Source: Nocardioides astragali
GTDB lineage: Bacteria; Actinomycetota; Actinomycetes; Propionibacteriales; Nocardioidaceae
DNA: 64,000 nucleotides
Assembly: GCF_024436375.1 (NCBI RefSeq)
Contig: NZ_JAFMZM010000001.1
Location: 558,001 to 622,000 of the forward strand
Direction: 5' to 3'
Shown: piece after piece, positions 17,309 to 27,540 of the stretch
Position numbering within the stretch: the first letter of the stretch is position 1
Layout: every line of letters starts with the position of its first letter
Made by a program: the position numbers and the translations under genes
The notes under the pieces: model-generated
Database searches by the model: none
What the model was told of the DNA's origin: nothing
The model's input: only the letters and a program-made list of their open reading frames with translations

Positions 17309-17698
17309 TCAGCGGGGGCGCGGCTGGCCCGGGGCGGTGCAGCCCAGCTTCTCCACGGTGGTGGCCCTCCGCTCGGTGCGGATCACCACCTCGTTGGTGC
17401 CGGCGACGGGCGTGAAGGCGAGCTCCCCGACGGTCGTGTGATCCTCGGCGAAGGCGCGCAGCCGGCAGCTCGCCTCGACGCCGTCGCCGAGCTCGACGTC
17501 GAGCCGCGCCAGCGTCTCGTGGTCGTTGGTGACGTCGAAGGACACCAGGTCCGACGTCACGGCCGGGGTGCTGTGGAACCACACCGTCCAGCCCAGCCAG
17601 GCGAGGCTGACCACCGCGAGGGCGACCGCTACCCCGACCGTCACCGGGCGTCGCCACCGCGAGGGGGCGCCGTACCGGTCGGCGAGGTCGCTGGTCAC
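17309..17698 (-). CDS. DUF4307 single-pass membrane protein
   Basis: This 129-residue protein has a short cytoplasmic N-terminus, one membrane helix (about residues 18-40, VTVGVAVALAVVSLAWLGWT) and an external beta-rich domain. It matches DUF4307, an actinobacterial family almost always found next to mca (Rv1081c in M. tuberculosis). Its function is unknown. It starts with GTG and diverges from mca, with about 37 bases between the starts, so the two may share a bidirectional promoter. Confidence 0.9.
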   Translation of the reverse strand: MTSDLADRYGAPSRWRRPVTVGVAVALAVVSLAWLGWTVWFHSTPAVTSDLVSFDVTNDHETLARLDVELGDGVEASCRLRAFAEDHTTVGELAFTPVAGTNEVVIRTERRATTVEKLGCTAPGQPRPR

Positions 17699-17735
17699 GC
17701 TCAGAGCCTAAGTGGCGTCTCCTAGACTCCCGCCC

Positions 17736-18650
17736 ATGGCCCAGCTCTCCGCAGACCGGCCCGGAGCAGACACGTTCCGCGCGGGTCTCCGACTGATGCA
17801 CGTCCACGCCCACCCCGACGACGAGTCGAGCAAGGGCGCCGCGTCGACCGCGAAGTACGTCACGGAGGGCGTCGACGTCCACGTCGTCACCTGCACCGGT
17901 GGCGAGCGCGGGTCGGTGCTCAACCCCAAGATGGACCGCCCCGACGTCTGGGAGAACATCTCCGAGATCCGTCGCGAGGAGATGCACCGCGCGCGCGACA
18001 TCCTCGGCGTCCGGCAGGACTGGCTGGGCTTCGTCGACTCGGGCTGGCCCGAGGGCGATCCGCTCCCGCCGCTGCCCGAGGGCTGCTTCGCCCTCGTGCC
18101 GCTCGAGGAGGCGACCGAGCGCCTGGTGCGGTTCATCCGTGACTTCCGCCCGCACGTCATGACGACGTACGACGAGCGCGGGGGCTACCCGCACCCCGAC
18201 CACATCCGCTGCCACGAGGTCTCCGTCGCCGCCTACCACGCGGCCGGGGACCCCGAGCGGTTCCCCGACGCGGGGGAGCCGTGGCAGCCGCTCAAGCTCT
18301 ACTACCACCACGGCTGGAGCTGGGCGAAGACCAACGCCCTGCACGAGGCGATGCTGGCCCACGACCTGGAGTCGCCCTACGAGGAGCGTCTGAAGAACTG
18401 GGAACGCGAGCCGGACTGGGACGACCGCATCACTACCCGGGTGCCGTGTGGGGAGTACTTCGGCGTCCGCGACCAGGCGCTGCTGGCGCACGCCACGCAG
18501 ATCGATCCCGACGGCTTCTGGTTCGCGATCCCGCGCGAGATCCAGCAGAAGACCTGGCCGACCGAGGACTACGAGCTGGTCGACTCCAAGGTCGGGAAGA
18601 CGCTGCCGGAGGACGACCTCTTCGCCGGCATCCCGATGCCCCCACCGTGA
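17736..18650 (+). CDS. mca: mycothiol S-conjugate amidase
   Basis: This 304-residue zinc amidase cleaves mycothiol S-conjugates of electrophiles and antibiotics to a mercapturic acid and GlcN-Ins, a detoxification route of actinobacteria. The PIG-L/LmbE zinc motif AHPDDE is at residues 25-30, the second metal histidine lies in PHPDH, and the Mca-specific lysine loop is [10 protein letters not shown]. The C-terminal block ending [17 protein letters not shown] distinguishes Mca from the deacetylase MshB. The ATG at 17736 is chosen; a GTG at 17712 would add eight residues. Its presence means the organism makes mycothiol. Confidence 0.96.
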   Translation: MAQLSADRPGADTFRAGLRLMHVHAHPDDESSKGAASTAKYVTEGVDVHVVTCTGGERGSVLNPKMDRPDVWENISEIRREEMHRARDILGVRQDWLGFVDSGWPEGDPLPPLPEGCFALVPLEEATERLVRFIRDFRPHVMTTYDERGGYPHPDHIRCHEVSVAAYHAAGDPERFPDAGEPWQPLKLYYHHGWSWAKTNALHEAMLAHDLESPYEERLKNWEREPDWDDRITTRVPCGEYFGVRDQALLAHATQIDPDGFWFAIPREIQQKTWPTEDYELVDSKVGKTLPEDDLFAGIPMPPP

Positions 18651-18673
18651 CGGCGACCTGAGATGATGGAGCC

Positions 18674-18919
18674 ATGCTCGACCTGCTGATCATCCTGCTG
18701 GAGGACCCCACTCCCGAGCCCACCGAGGTCAAGGCGGGACCGCTCGGCTTCGCGCTGTGGATCTTCATGATCCTCGCCGTGGTGGTGCTCGGCTTCAGCC
18801 TGGTCAAGCAGCTGCGCAAGGCCCAGGCGGCCAAGGACGCGGGCCTCTACGGCGACGAGCCGGTGGACCGCACCGACCCCACCGACCCCTCGGAGTCCCC
18901 GGCCACCGACGAGCGGTGA
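18674..18919 (+). CDS. small membrane protein next to mca
   Basis: This 81-residue protein has a short N-terminal stretch, one strong membrane helix (about residues 24-45, LGFALWIFMILAVVVLGFSL) and a charged, proline/aspartate-rich cytoplasmic tail. It starts 23 bases after mca on the same strand and corresponds in position and shape to Rv1083 of M. tuberculosis. The recurrent linkage to mca suggests a shared operon, but no function is known. Confidence 0.85.
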   Translation: MLDLLIILLEDPTPEPTEVKAGPLGFALWIFMILAVVVLGFSLVKQLRKAQAAKDAGLYGDEPVDRTDPTDPSESPATDER

Positions 18920-18963
18920 GCCAGCAACCTTCTCGGCTCGCAGCTCGGTTGCTCACGCACCGC

Positions 18964-19584
18964 TCAACGCCGGACCACCCGCACCAGGCAGTCCCAGGCC
19001 GTACGCCGCTCGTCGCCGCCGTGCTCGTCGGCTGAGGTGACGTCGCGCGCGACCCGCTGGGCGCGCACCACGTCGGCATCGAGGCCGTCCAGGTCGGCCA
19101 GCACGTCCTCGGCGGTCATCAGCACGGCCGGGTCCTGGGGTCCGCCGGTGCCCTCGGTGAGGTTGGTCGAGTCGTGGGCGACCAGCAGGAGCGTCCCTCC
19201 CGGCCGCAGCATCGCGTACGCCCCGCGCACCGCCCGCCGCCGGTCCTCGGCCTGGACCTGCAGGTAGGCGATCACCACCAGGTCGACCGGCTCGGGCGGC
19301 TCCCAGGTCGTCGCGTCGGCGCAGACCCACGTCAGGTCGAGGCTCGCGTCGAGGTCGGCGGCGAGCCGGGCGCCCTTGTCGAGCGCGACCTGTGAGAAGT
19401 CGACCGCCGTGACCGACCAGCCGCGGGTGGCCAGCCAGATGGCGTTGCGACCCTCCCCGGCAGCGAGGTCGACGGCCGTGCCCGCCGGCAGGTCGGCGAG
19501 CTCGGCGGCCACGAACCGGTTGGGCTCGCGCGACCAGACCAGCTCGCTGGCGGCGTACCGCTCGTCCCACGCGGAGGCGTCCAT
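18964..19584 (-). CDS. class I SAM-dependent methyltransferase (TehB-like)
   Basis: This 206-residue protein has the class I SAM fold. Motif I is AVDLAAGEGRNAIWLATRG (residues about 39-57), followed by VTAVDFSQVALDKG and the post-motif LVVIAYLQV. The opening WDERYAASELVWSREPNRFV is characteristic of the TehB/thiopurine-methyltransferase-like group, which methylates small nucleophiles such as tellurite or thiols. The ATG at 19584 has GGTGAG immediately upstream; a GTG six bases earlier is less likely. It lies 21 bases after the end of nagA on the same strand, so it may be the last gene of the nag transcript. Confidence 0.85.
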   Translation of the reverse strand: MDASAWDERYAASELVWSREPNRFVAAELADLPAGTAVDLAAGEGRNAIWLATRGWSVTAVDFSQVALDKGARLAADLDASLDLTWVCADATTWEPPEPVDLVVIAYLQVQAEDRRRAVRGAYAMLRPGGTLLLVAHDSTNLTEGTGGPQDPAVLMTAEDVLADLDGLDADVVRAQRVARDVTSADEHGGDERRTAWDCLVRVVRR

Positions 19585-19605
19585 GCTCACCAGCCTAGGG
19601 ACGCA

Positions 19606-20736
19606 TCAGGGCTGCTGCCAGGATCCAGCGCGCATCACCCGTACGACGTCCAGCCGGTCGTCGAGGACGACCAGGTCCGCCCGTCTGCCCGCCTTGATCG
19701 CGCCCACGTCGTCCAGTCCCCACACCCGGGCGGGCGCCGTGCTCGCGGCGTGCACCACGTCGACCAGCGGCAGGCCGGCCGTCCGGACGGCGAAGCGGAC
19801 CGCCGCGTCCATGGTCAGGGTCGAGCCCGCGATGGCACCGGTGCCCTCACCGTCGGCGAGCCGAGCCACGCCGTCGCGCACCTCGATGGCCATGGGGCCG
19901 AGCCGGTAGTCGCCGTCGGGTGAGCCGGCCGCGGCCATCGCGTCGGTGACCAGCACGCAGCGGCCGGGCTTGGCGGCGAAGACCGTCCGCAGCACCGCGG
20001 GATGCAGGTGCACCCCGTCGGCGATCAGCTCCACGTCCACCGGGGCCTCCAGCAGTGCGCCCACGGTCCCCGGCTCGCGGTGGTGGAGCGGGCGCATCGC
20101 GTTGAAGAGATGGGTGCCGAGCCGGGCGCCGGCGTCGAGCGCCTCGCGCGCCACGTCGTACGTCGCCACCGTGTGGCCGATCCCGACGACGACGCCCGCG
20201 GCGGCGAGCTGGCGCACGGCCGCGATCCCACCGGGCAGCTCGGGCGCGAGGGTCACCATGCGTACGGCTCCGTCGCCGGCGGCGAGGAGCGCCTCCACCG
20301 ACGCCGGGTCGGGATCCGACAGCGAGCCCGGCTGGTGGGCGCCCGAGCGCTGTGGGCTCAGCCACGGCCCCTCGAGGTGGACGCCGGCGAGGCGCCCGTC
20401 CTGCACGAGAAGGGCCAGCTCTCGTACGGCCGCGATCATCCGCTCGCGCGTGTCGGTGACCAGGCTGGCCGCCATCGACGTGGTGCCGTGGGCCAGGTGG
20501 GCGGCCGCCACGACGTCGGCCGCTTCCGCCGTCCCGATGTCGAAGGACGCGCCGCCCCCGCCGTGCACGTGGAGGTCGACGAACCCGGGGACGACGGTGG
20601 CGTCGCCGAGGTCGACGTCGGGCGTGCGCGGTGGCGCGCCCTCGCCGACCTCGACGATGCGGTCGCCGTCCAGGTGCAGCCACCCCGGCGCGAGGATCCG
20701 CGCCGGGGTGACCACATGGCCTGCAGAGACGATCAC
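19606..20736 (-). CDS. nagA: N-acetylglucosamine-6-phosphate deacetylase
   Basis: This 376-residue amidohydrolase-superfamily enzyme converts GlcNAc-6-phosphate to glucosamine-6-phosphate and acetate. Metal and catalytic residues are visible in order: DLHVHGGGG, the glutamate of HLEGPWLSP, the histidines of GIGHT and GTHLFNAM, and the catalytic aspartate of LVTDAMAAAG. Length matches the family. It follows the EIIC gene with a one-base gap and belongs to the gntR-EIIC-nagA transcript. Its product is the substrate of the SIS-type deaminase on the divergent arm. Confidence 0.96.
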   Translation of the reverse strand: MIVSAGHVVTPARILAPGWLHLDGDRIVEVGEGAPPRTPDVDLGDATVVPGFVDLHVHGGGGASFDIGTAEAADVVAAAHLAHGTTSMAASLVTDTRERMIAAVRELALLVQDGRLAGVHLEGPWLSPQRSGAHQPGSLSDPDPASVEALLAAGDGAVRMVTLAPELPGGIAAVRQLAAAGVVVGIGHTVATYDVAREALDAGARLGTHLFNAMRPLHHREPGTVGALLEAPVDVELIADGVHLHPAVLRTVFAAKPGRCVLVTDAMAAAGSPDGDYRLGPMAIEVRDGVARLADGEGTGAIAGSTLTMDAAVRFAVRTAGLPLVDVVHAASTAPARVWGLDDVGAIKAGRRADLVVLDDRLDVVRVMRAGSWQQP

Positions 20737-20737
20737 G

Positions 20738-21993
<1,256 letters not shown>

Positions 21994-21997
<4 letters not shown>

Positions 21998-22782
21998 GAT
22001 GGATCCCTTCTGGTGCTGGTCCTGCTACGGGGGTTGGTGGTGCTTTCCTTGGCGGCGCCCTGCTCGGCGCCGAGGGTCATGTGGAGCTGGTAGCGGTCTC
22101 CGCGGTAGCGGGAGACGACGTACTCGACGCGGCGGCCGGCCGCGCTCGACACCCGGCGGAAGACGAGCAGCGGGGTGTGCACGGCGGCCTCGAGGCGGCG
22201 TGCGGTCGTGCCCGCGGCGGCCTCCCCCCAGAGCGTCTGCTCCGCGGCGTCGATGACCACGCCGTAGCGCGACGCGAAGAGGGTGTAGAGGGAGCCCACG
22301 AGGTCCTGGGTGTCGAGGTCGGGGAACAGCGAGCGGGGATACCACCCCTGCTCGATCGCCATCGGCTGCCCGTCGGCGAGACGCACGCGGTCGATGCGCC
22401 AGGCGGTGCCGTCCTGGCCCAGTCGCAGGGCCTCCGCGACCTCTGCGGGGGGTCGCTCCTCGTCCACGCGCATCAGCCGCGTCGAGGGTGCCAGTCCGCG
22501 GCTGCGCATGTCCTCCGAGAACGAGGCGAGGTGCAGGCTGCTCTCGATGCGCGGCTGGGCGACGAACGTGCCCTTGCCCTGGATCCGGTGCAGCAGGCCG
22601 CCCGCGACGAGGCTGTCGATTGCCTTGCGCACAGTGGCGCGCGAGACGTCGTACGTCGCCATCAGGTCGCGCTCGGACGGGATGGCGGTGTCGGGCCCGA
22701 GCTCGTGGGTCGCGAGCTCCGCCAGTACGTCGCTGAGCTGGACGTGCTTGGGCCGGGGGCCGTCGTCGATCCTGCGAGCCAT
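21994..22782 (-). CDS. GntR/HutC-family regulator, DasR/NagR-like
   Basis: This 262-residue repressor has an N-terminal winged helix (residues about 12-75, with IPSERDLMATYDVSRATVRKA and GGLLHRIQGKGTFVA) and a C-terminal UTRA ligand domain. Its place at the head of the EIIC-nagA operon matches DasR/NagR regulators, which sense GlcN-6-P or GlcNAc-6-P. The ATG at 22782 is chosen because GAGAGG stands at good spacing; a GTG six bases earlier is too close to that site. A TGGT-N4-ACCA palindrome typical of this family lies 40 bases upstream. Confidence 0.93.
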
Positions 22783-22810
22783 CTCCACCTCTCGACGTAG
22801 CTCCGATCAA

Positions 22811-22834
22811 TTGGTACGGTCTGGTACGTACCAG
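22811..22834. promoter_or_regulatory. DasR/NagR-type operator in the nag divergent promoter
   Basis: CTGGTACGTACCAG (22821-22834) is a perfect 14-base palindrome containing TGGT-N4-ACCA, the form of DasR/NagR (dre) sites. A partial direct copy, TTGGTACGG, precedes it at 22811-22819. It lies midway between the GntR regulator start and the SIS gene start, so one repressor site could control both arms. Confidence 0.75.
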
Positions 22835-22877
22835 TTGGGAGCATGGCCCCAGCGCCCCGAGCTTGTCAAGGACCCCC

Positions 22878-23933
22878 ATGGACATCTCTCACCCCGGCAA
22901 CATGCAGACACGGATGGCGTCCGAGATCGCCGAGCAGCCGTCCGCCGTCGCGCGCACGCTCGACCACCTGCTGCTCGAGAAGCCGCGCGTGCACGACCTC
23001 GCCGGCGGCCGCCGCCGGGTGCTCCTGGTGGCCCGGGGCTCGAGTGACAACGCCGCGATCTACGGTCGCTACCTCCTGGAGGTGGCTGCCGGCGTGCCGG
23101 CCGCCCTCGCCGCCCCCAGCGTCGCCACGCACTACCGCTCACGCCTCGACCTCTCGGACGCCGTGGTCGTCTCGGTCTCGCAGTCGGGAGCCACCGCCGA
23201 GATCGTCGAGACCCAGGAGTGGGCCCGGGAGTGCGGCGCGGCGACGGTCGCGGTGACCAACGTGGCGGGCTCACCCCTGGCCGAGGCGGCGGACCTGGCG
23301 CTGGTGACGCAGGCCGGCCCCGAGCTCGCGGTGCCGGCGACGAAGACCTACTCGACGCAGCTGGTGGCGCTCGCCGTCCTGGCGGACGCGTTGTCGTCGG
23401 GGCCCGGCCTGGAGGACGACCTCCGACGCGTGCCGGACGCGGTGGCCGGGCTCCTCGGCACGGACGTGAGTGCCGCGGCCGAGGCGCTTGCGACAGCCGA
23501 GCGCGTGGTGGTCTCGGGGCGGGGACTGCTGCTCGGCACCGCGCTGGAGACCGCGCTCAAGATGGAGGAGACGTGCCTGCGGCCGGTGCGTGGCTACTCC
23601 TACGCCGACCTGCGACACGGCCCGATCTCCGTGGTGAGCGAGGGCCTGCTCGCGGTGCTGGTCGCGGCCGCCGGAGGTCCGCTCGCGGAGCCGATGGTCG
23701 ACCTGGTCCGCGACCTACAGGACCGCGGAGCGCGCGTGCTCGGCATCGGCGGCACGTCGGCGTTCGCCGACCTGTGCGACCTGCACCTGGCCGGCCCGGA
23801 CCTGCCCGAGACGGTCGAGCCGATCGCGTCCATCGTCCCGGCCCAGCTCATGATCGAGCAGATGGCCACGCGCCTGGGCCTCGACCCGGACAACCCGCGC
23901 GGGCTCAACAAGGTCACCCAGACCGACCGCTGA
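22878..23933 (+). CDS. SIS-domain glucosamine-6-phosphate deaminase (NagB-II/AgaS type)
   Basis: This 351-residue protein has two SIS (sugar isomerase) domains. The first carries LLVARGSSDNAAIYGRYL and VVVSVSQSGATAEIVE, the second VVVSGRGLLLGTALETALK and the GlmS-like YADLRHGPISVV. GlmS isomerase-domain relatives of this size with no glutaminase domain serve as GlcN-6-P deaminases (NagB-II) or AgaS-type isomerases. No ordinary NagB is present at this locus, so this protein most probably performs the deamination to fructose-6-phosphate. CAAGGA precedes the ATG. It heads the plus-strand arm of the nag locus. Confidence 0.88.
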   Translation: MDISHPGNMQTRMASEIAEQPSAVARTLDHLLLEKPRVHDLAGGRRRVLLVARGSSDNAAIYGRYLLEVAAGVPAALAAPSVATHYRSRLDLSDAVVVSVSQSGATAEIVETQEWARECGAATVAVTNVAGSPLAEAADLALVTQAGPELAVPATKTYSTQLVALAVLADALSSGPGLEDDLRRVPDAVAGLLGTDVSAAAEALATAERVVVSGRGLLLGTALETALKMEETCLRPVRGYSYADLRHGPISVVSEGLLAVLVAAAGGPLAEPMVDLVRDLQDRGARVLGIGGTSAFADLCDLHLAGPDLPETVEPIASIVPAQLMIEQMATRLGLDPDNPRGLNKVTQTDR

Positions 23934-24012
23934 CCCCCGCGCCGACGGTTGCGCACCAGCCGTCGCGAACCCAAGGTGTCAAGCACCCACCACCCACGAA
24001 AGGTTGACGAAG

Positions 24013-24246
24013 ATGAGCAGCAAGGCAGAGCAGATCCTCGCCGGACTCGGCGGCGCGGACAACGTCGTCGAGATCGAGGCCTGCATCACCCGCCTCCGCA
24101 CCGAGGTCAAGGACGGCTCCCTCGTGGACCAGGCCGCCCTCAAGGCCGCCGGCGCCCACGGCGTCATGGCGAGCGGCACCATCGTCCAGGTGGTCGTCGG
24201 GCCCGAGGCGGACAACCTTGCCGACGACATCGAGGACCTGATGTGA
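24013..24246 (+). CDS. PTS glucose/GlcNAc-type EIIB domain protein
   Basis: This 77-residue protein is a free-standing IIB domain. The phosphorylated cysteine is C24 in EIEACITRLRTEV, the canonical site, followed by the GVMASGTIVQVVVGP segment. It receives phosphate from the EIIA protein encoded next and passes it to the sugar carried by the EIIC on the opposite arm. GAAAGG lies nine to ten bases before the ATG. The 79-base gap from the SIS gene has no recognisable element. Its stop overlaps the GTG of the EIIA gene. Confidence 0.94.
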   Translation: MSSKAEQILAGLGGADNVVEIEACITRLRTEVKDGSLVDQAALKAAGAHGVMASGTIVQVVVGPEADNLADDIEDLM

Positions 24247-24713
24247 CCCCTCCTTCAGTGCAGGTCCTCGCGCCCTGCCCGGGCCGGGTCGTCGCGATGG
24301 CCGACGTGCCCGATGCGGTGTTCGCCGAGGAGATGGTCGGCCCCGGCGTCGCCATCGAACCCGACCCTGGCCCCACCACGGTCGTCTCCCCGATCGCCGG
24401 CAAGGTCCTCAAGGTGCTGCCGCACGCCTTCGTCGTCCTCGGCGACGGGGTCGGCGTGCTGGTGCACCTCGGCATCAACACCGTCCGGCTCGAGGGGGAG
24501 GGCTTCGAGGTCCTCGCCACGCAGGGCAGCGACGTCGCCGCCGGCGACCCGATGATCAGGTGGGACCCGTCCACGCTGCCCGCGTCCGCGGGCGGCCAGG
24601 ACGTGTCACCGGTCGTGCCCGTGGTGGTGATGGACGCCCCCAAGGGCTCCGTGACGAGCGACGCCATCGGTGCCTCGGTGGCCGCGGGAGACCCGCTCTT
24701 CTCGACTCCATGA
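24243..24713 (+). CDS. PTS glucose/GlcNAc-type EIIA protein
   Basis: This 156-residue protein is a Crr-like IIA domain. The phosphorylated histidine is H75 in GVLVHLGINTV and the second active-site histidine is H61 in LPHAFVV. ISP-type loops SPIAGKVLKVL and the closing VAAGDPLFSTP are typical. It takes phosphate from HPr, encoded elsewhere. The GTG start overlaps the EIIB stop (GTGA), and the stop overlaps the ATG of the HAD gene. Separate A, B and C polypeptides are less usual than fused NagE proteins but are known in actinobacteria. Confidence 0.93.
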   Translation: MTPPSVQVLAPCPGRVVAMADVPDAVFAEEMVGPGVAIEPDPGPTTVVSPIAGKVLKVLPHAFVVLGDGVGVLVHLGINTVRLEGEGFEVLATQGSDVAAGDPMIRWDPSTLPASAGGQDVSPVVPVVVMDAPKGSVTSDAIGASVAAGDPLFSTP

Positions 24714-25348
24714 GCGGCGTCTCGGCGCTGCTGCTGGACCTCGACGGCACCCTCGTCGACTCCGAGCCGATCCACCGGCGGGGCTACCGCGCGTTCTTCG
24801 CGCACAAGGGGTGGGACGTCCCCGACCTCTCGGTGTTCACCGGGCGGCGGGCCGAGGACGTCTTCGCGACCGAGCCCGGACCGTGGGCCGGGCTCGACCC
24901 GGCCGACGTGCTGGCCGAGGTGCTGCTCCACGTCCCGGACGAGGCGGCGCAGGCGGTGCCCGGAGCGCGCGAGCTGATCGAGGTGGCCCGGGCCGCCGGC
25001 GTACCCGTGGCCATCGTGACCTCCGCCGGACCGGCCTGGGTCGAGCGATCACTCGTCGAGTCGCTGCTGCTGGGGCGCGACAGCGTCGACGTCATCGTGA
25101 CCGCGCGCGACGTGGTGGACGGCAAGCCCGACCCGGCGGGCTTCGCCCTGGCGTGCGAGCGGCTCGGGGCGGATCCGGCGCAGGCGCTCGCGGCCGAGGA
25201 CTCCCCGGCGGGCGTGCGCGCGGCTCTCGGTGCCGGCGTACGCCGAGTGCACGGCGTCGCCACGACCCACGAGCGCGACCTGTTGCTGGAGGCCGGCGCG
25301 GTGGAGGTGCACCACGACCTCCGGGCGTTGTTGCCGCTCGTGCGCTGA
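24710..25348 (+). CDS. HAD-superfamily sugar phosphatase/phosphoglucomutase-like protein
   Basis: This 212-residue protein belongs to the HAD subfamily that includes beta-phosphoglucomutase and sugar phosphatases. Motif I is LLLDLDGTLVDSEP (D10 nucleophile, D12), motif II is VTSAGP, the motif III lysine is in DGKPDPAGF, and motif IV is AAEDSPAGVRAA. A helical cap lies between residues 17 and 80. It overlaps the EIIA stop by four bases, so it is part of the nag plus-strand arm and may dephosphorylate a sugar phosphate that accumulates during GlcNAc uptake. Substrate is not determinable here. Confidence 0.9.
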   Translation: MSGVSALLLDLDGTLVDSEPIHRRGYRAFFAHKGWDVPDLSVFTGRRAEDVFATEPGPWAGLDPADVLAEVLLHVPDEAAQAVPGARELIEVARAAGVPVAIVTSAGPAWVERSLVESLLLGRDSVDVIVTARDVVDGKPDPAGFALACERLGADPAQALAAEDSPAGVRAALGAGVRRVHGVATTHERDLLLEAGAVEVHHDLRALLPLVR

Positions 25349-25353
25349 GTGAC

Positions 25354-27540
25354 TCAGGCGGACGTGTCGACCGCGACCGCCCGCAGCACCCGCACCTCCT
25401 CCGGGAGGAGCGGCGGCAGCACCACGCCGAGCTCCGCCAGCACCCGCCCGGTGAGCACGTTGCCCGGGGCGGACCAGCCGCCGGAGAAGTCGGCGCCGCC
25501 CGGGGGCGGCGGGAGCTCCTCGCTGAGCGCGTAGGACCGGTCCGGGTCGAGGCTGGTCAGGCGCAGGGCGGCCGGGTGTTGTGTCGCGGTGGCGGCGACG
25601 GTCGCGACGACGTAGCACGCCGCCGAGGCGTCCTCCGCGACGACGCCTGTCACGAGCACAGCAGGGTCCGGGTGGTCGGGATGCACCAGCCTGCCGGTGC
25701 CGATCAGCGGCCTGACCTGCTTGTGCAGGTCGATCCACGATCGCAGCTCGGCCAGGTCGCCCTCGTCCAGGCCGGTCAGGTCCCACTCGATGCCGAAGGA
25801 GTGGAGCAGCGCGGTGGCCGCGCGGTAGCGCAGTGCGTGGGTGCGGCGGGTGGTGTGCGCGGTCGGGCCGCCGACGTGCGAGCCCATCAGCTCCGGTGGG
25901 ACCAGCAGGGAGGTCCATCGCTGGAGGTGCTGGCGCTCGAGGGGGTCGATGGTGTCGCTGGGCCAGATCCGGTCGGTGCGGGCGAGCACCTCGGCGTCGA
26001 CGCGACCGCCGCCCGAGGAGCACGACTCGATCTCCAGAGCGGGGTGCGCTTCGCGCAGCTCGTCGAGGAGCCGGTAGAACGCCAGGGTCTGCCCGTGCAC
26101 GGCGGGCCGGCCGTCGTGGGTGGCGTCGGTGAGGTCCCGGTTGTGGTCCCACTTGAGGTAGGCGATGTCGAGCTCGTCGAGCAGGGCCAGCAGGGCGTCG
26201 CGCACGTCGGCGTAGGCGCTCTCGTCCTGGAGGTCGAGCACCTGCTGGTGCCGCCACTCCGGAGGTGGGGCCTCGCGGCCACCGAGCACGCGCTCGGGGT
26301 GGGTGCGCGCCGTCTCGGAGTCGAGGTTGACCATCTCGGGCTCGACCCAGAGGCCGAACTCCATGCCGCGCCGGGTCACGTGGTCGACCAGTGGGCCGAG
26401 TCCCTGCGGCCAGACGGCCGGGTCCACCGTCCAGTCGCCGAGGCCGGCGGTGTCGTTGCGGCGGCCGAGGAACCAGCCGTCGTCGAGCACGAACCGCTCG
26501 ACGCCGACCGAGGCGGCGACGTCGGCCAGCTCGGAGAGCCGCTCGAGGGACTGGTCGAAGTAGACCGCCTCCCACGTGTTGGCGATGACCGGACGCTCGG
26601 TCCGGGCGCGGGGAGTGACACCGCGCAGGTGGGCGTGGAACCGGTGGCTCAGGGGGTCGAGCCCTGCGGGCGACCAGGAGCCGAGCAGCTGGGGCGAGTG
26701 GTAGGTCTCGCCGGGGCGGAGCACCACCTCGCCCGGGGCGAGGAGCTCGCCCCCGCCGAGCAGGCAGTCGCCCTCGGGGGTGCGCTCGGCGTACGTCGTG
26801 TGGTTGCCGCTCCAGGCGGTGTGCACGGCCCAGACCTCGCCCGTGCCGAAGGTGAACGACGGCGTGCCGGCGACCATCAGCAGGGTCGCGTCGTGGCCGG
26901 TGCGCCCGCGGCGGGCGTCGCGACGGTGCGTCCCCTGCACCCAGGGATGGCGCTGCGGCGAGCGCTCCTTGCACCAGCGCCCGGTCAGGTCGAGCAGCTC
27001 GGTCGCGTGGGCCGCCACGGGGAGCGCGGTCAGGACCGAGCGGAGATGGAGGTCGCCGTCGGCTGAGTTGGTGACGGCGGTGCGGGCGTGCAACAGGCCG
27101 GCGTCGTCGAGGGCGAGCTCGACCTCCACCGTCCAGCCGGCCTCGTCGTCGGTCGACGTGCAGGTCACCACGGCGAGGTCGGCGTCCTCCGCCGGGGCCC
27201 GGACCTCCCACTCGACCAGGCTCGGCGCGGCCGCGCGGGCGGTGCCGCCGACGCGGTGGCCCTCGAGGCCAGGGGTGCCGGAGAAGCCCCGCGCCCCGTC
27301 GGGGACGAGGCCGGTGCGGCGCGGCAGGTTGTAGGAGGAGTTCGCGACGCCCGGCCTGCGAGCCGCAGCCAGGTGGGTCAGCGCGGCGTCGTCCAGGTCG
27401 CCCAAGGGTGCTCCCCAGTGCAGGACCTCGGGGACGCCCCCCTTGTCGCGGGCCAGGACCAGGCTCACCCCGCCGCGGGTCAGGTGGAGCGGTGGCTCGG
27501 GAGCGCGCGACGGAGGAGAAGAACGTCGTGGGGTGTTCAT
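25354..27540 (-). CDS. GH36 alpha-galactosidase
   Basis: This 728-residue glycoside hydrolase removes terminal alpha-galactose from melibiose, raffinose-family sugars or galactomannan fragments. It has the GH36 layout: an N-terminal beta-supersandwich, a TIM barrel with WEAVYFDQSLERL and VLDDGWF, the nucleophile aspartate in YLKWDHNRDL and the acid/base aspartate in WPSDTIDPLERQ, then a C-terminal beta domain. No signal peptide is present, so it acts in the cytoplasm on imported oligosaccharides. Its ATG overlaps the stop of the DeoR gene. It converges with the HAD gene, with five bases between the stops. Confidence 0.95.
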   Translation of the reverse strand: MNTPRRSSPPSRAPEPPLHLTRGGVSLVLARDKGGVPEVLHWGAPLGDLDDAALTHLAAARRPGVANSSYNLPRRTGLVPDGARGFSGTPGLEGHRVGGTARAAAPSLVEWEVRAPAEDADLAVVTCTSTDDEAGWTVEVELALDDAGLLHARTAVTNSADGDLHLRSVLTALPVAAHATELLDLTGRWCKERSPQRHPWVQGTHRRDARRGRTGHDATLLMVAGTPSFTFGTGEVWAVHTAWSGNHTTYAERTPEGDCLLGGGELLAPGEVVLRPGETYHSPQLLGSWSPAGLDPLSHRFHAHLRGVTPRARTERPVIANTWEAVYFDQSLERLSELADVAASVGVERFVLDDGWFLGRRNDTAGLGDWTVDPAVWPQGLGPLVDHVTRRGMEFGLWVEPEMVNLDSETARTHPERVLGGREAPPPEWRHQQVLDLQDESAYADVRDALLALLDELDIAYLKWDHNRDLTDATHDGRPAVHGQTLAFYRLLDELREAHPALEIESCSSGGGRVDAEVLARTDRIWPSDTIDPLERQHLQRWTSLLVPPELMGSHVGGPTAHTTRRTHALRYRAATALLHSFGIEWDLTGLDEGDLAELRSWIDLHKQVRPLIGTGRLVHPDHPDPAVLVTGVVAEDASAACYVVATVAATATQHPAALRLTSLDPDRSYALSEELPPPPGGADFSGGWSAPGNVLTGRVLAELGVVLPPLLPEEVRVLRAVAVDTSA

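Noticed and set aside
22863..23933. Earlier TTG start for the SIS-domain protein
   Set aside because: The ATG at 22878 has CAAGGA at normal spacing and gives a typical N-terminus; the five extra residues of the TTG version have no support.
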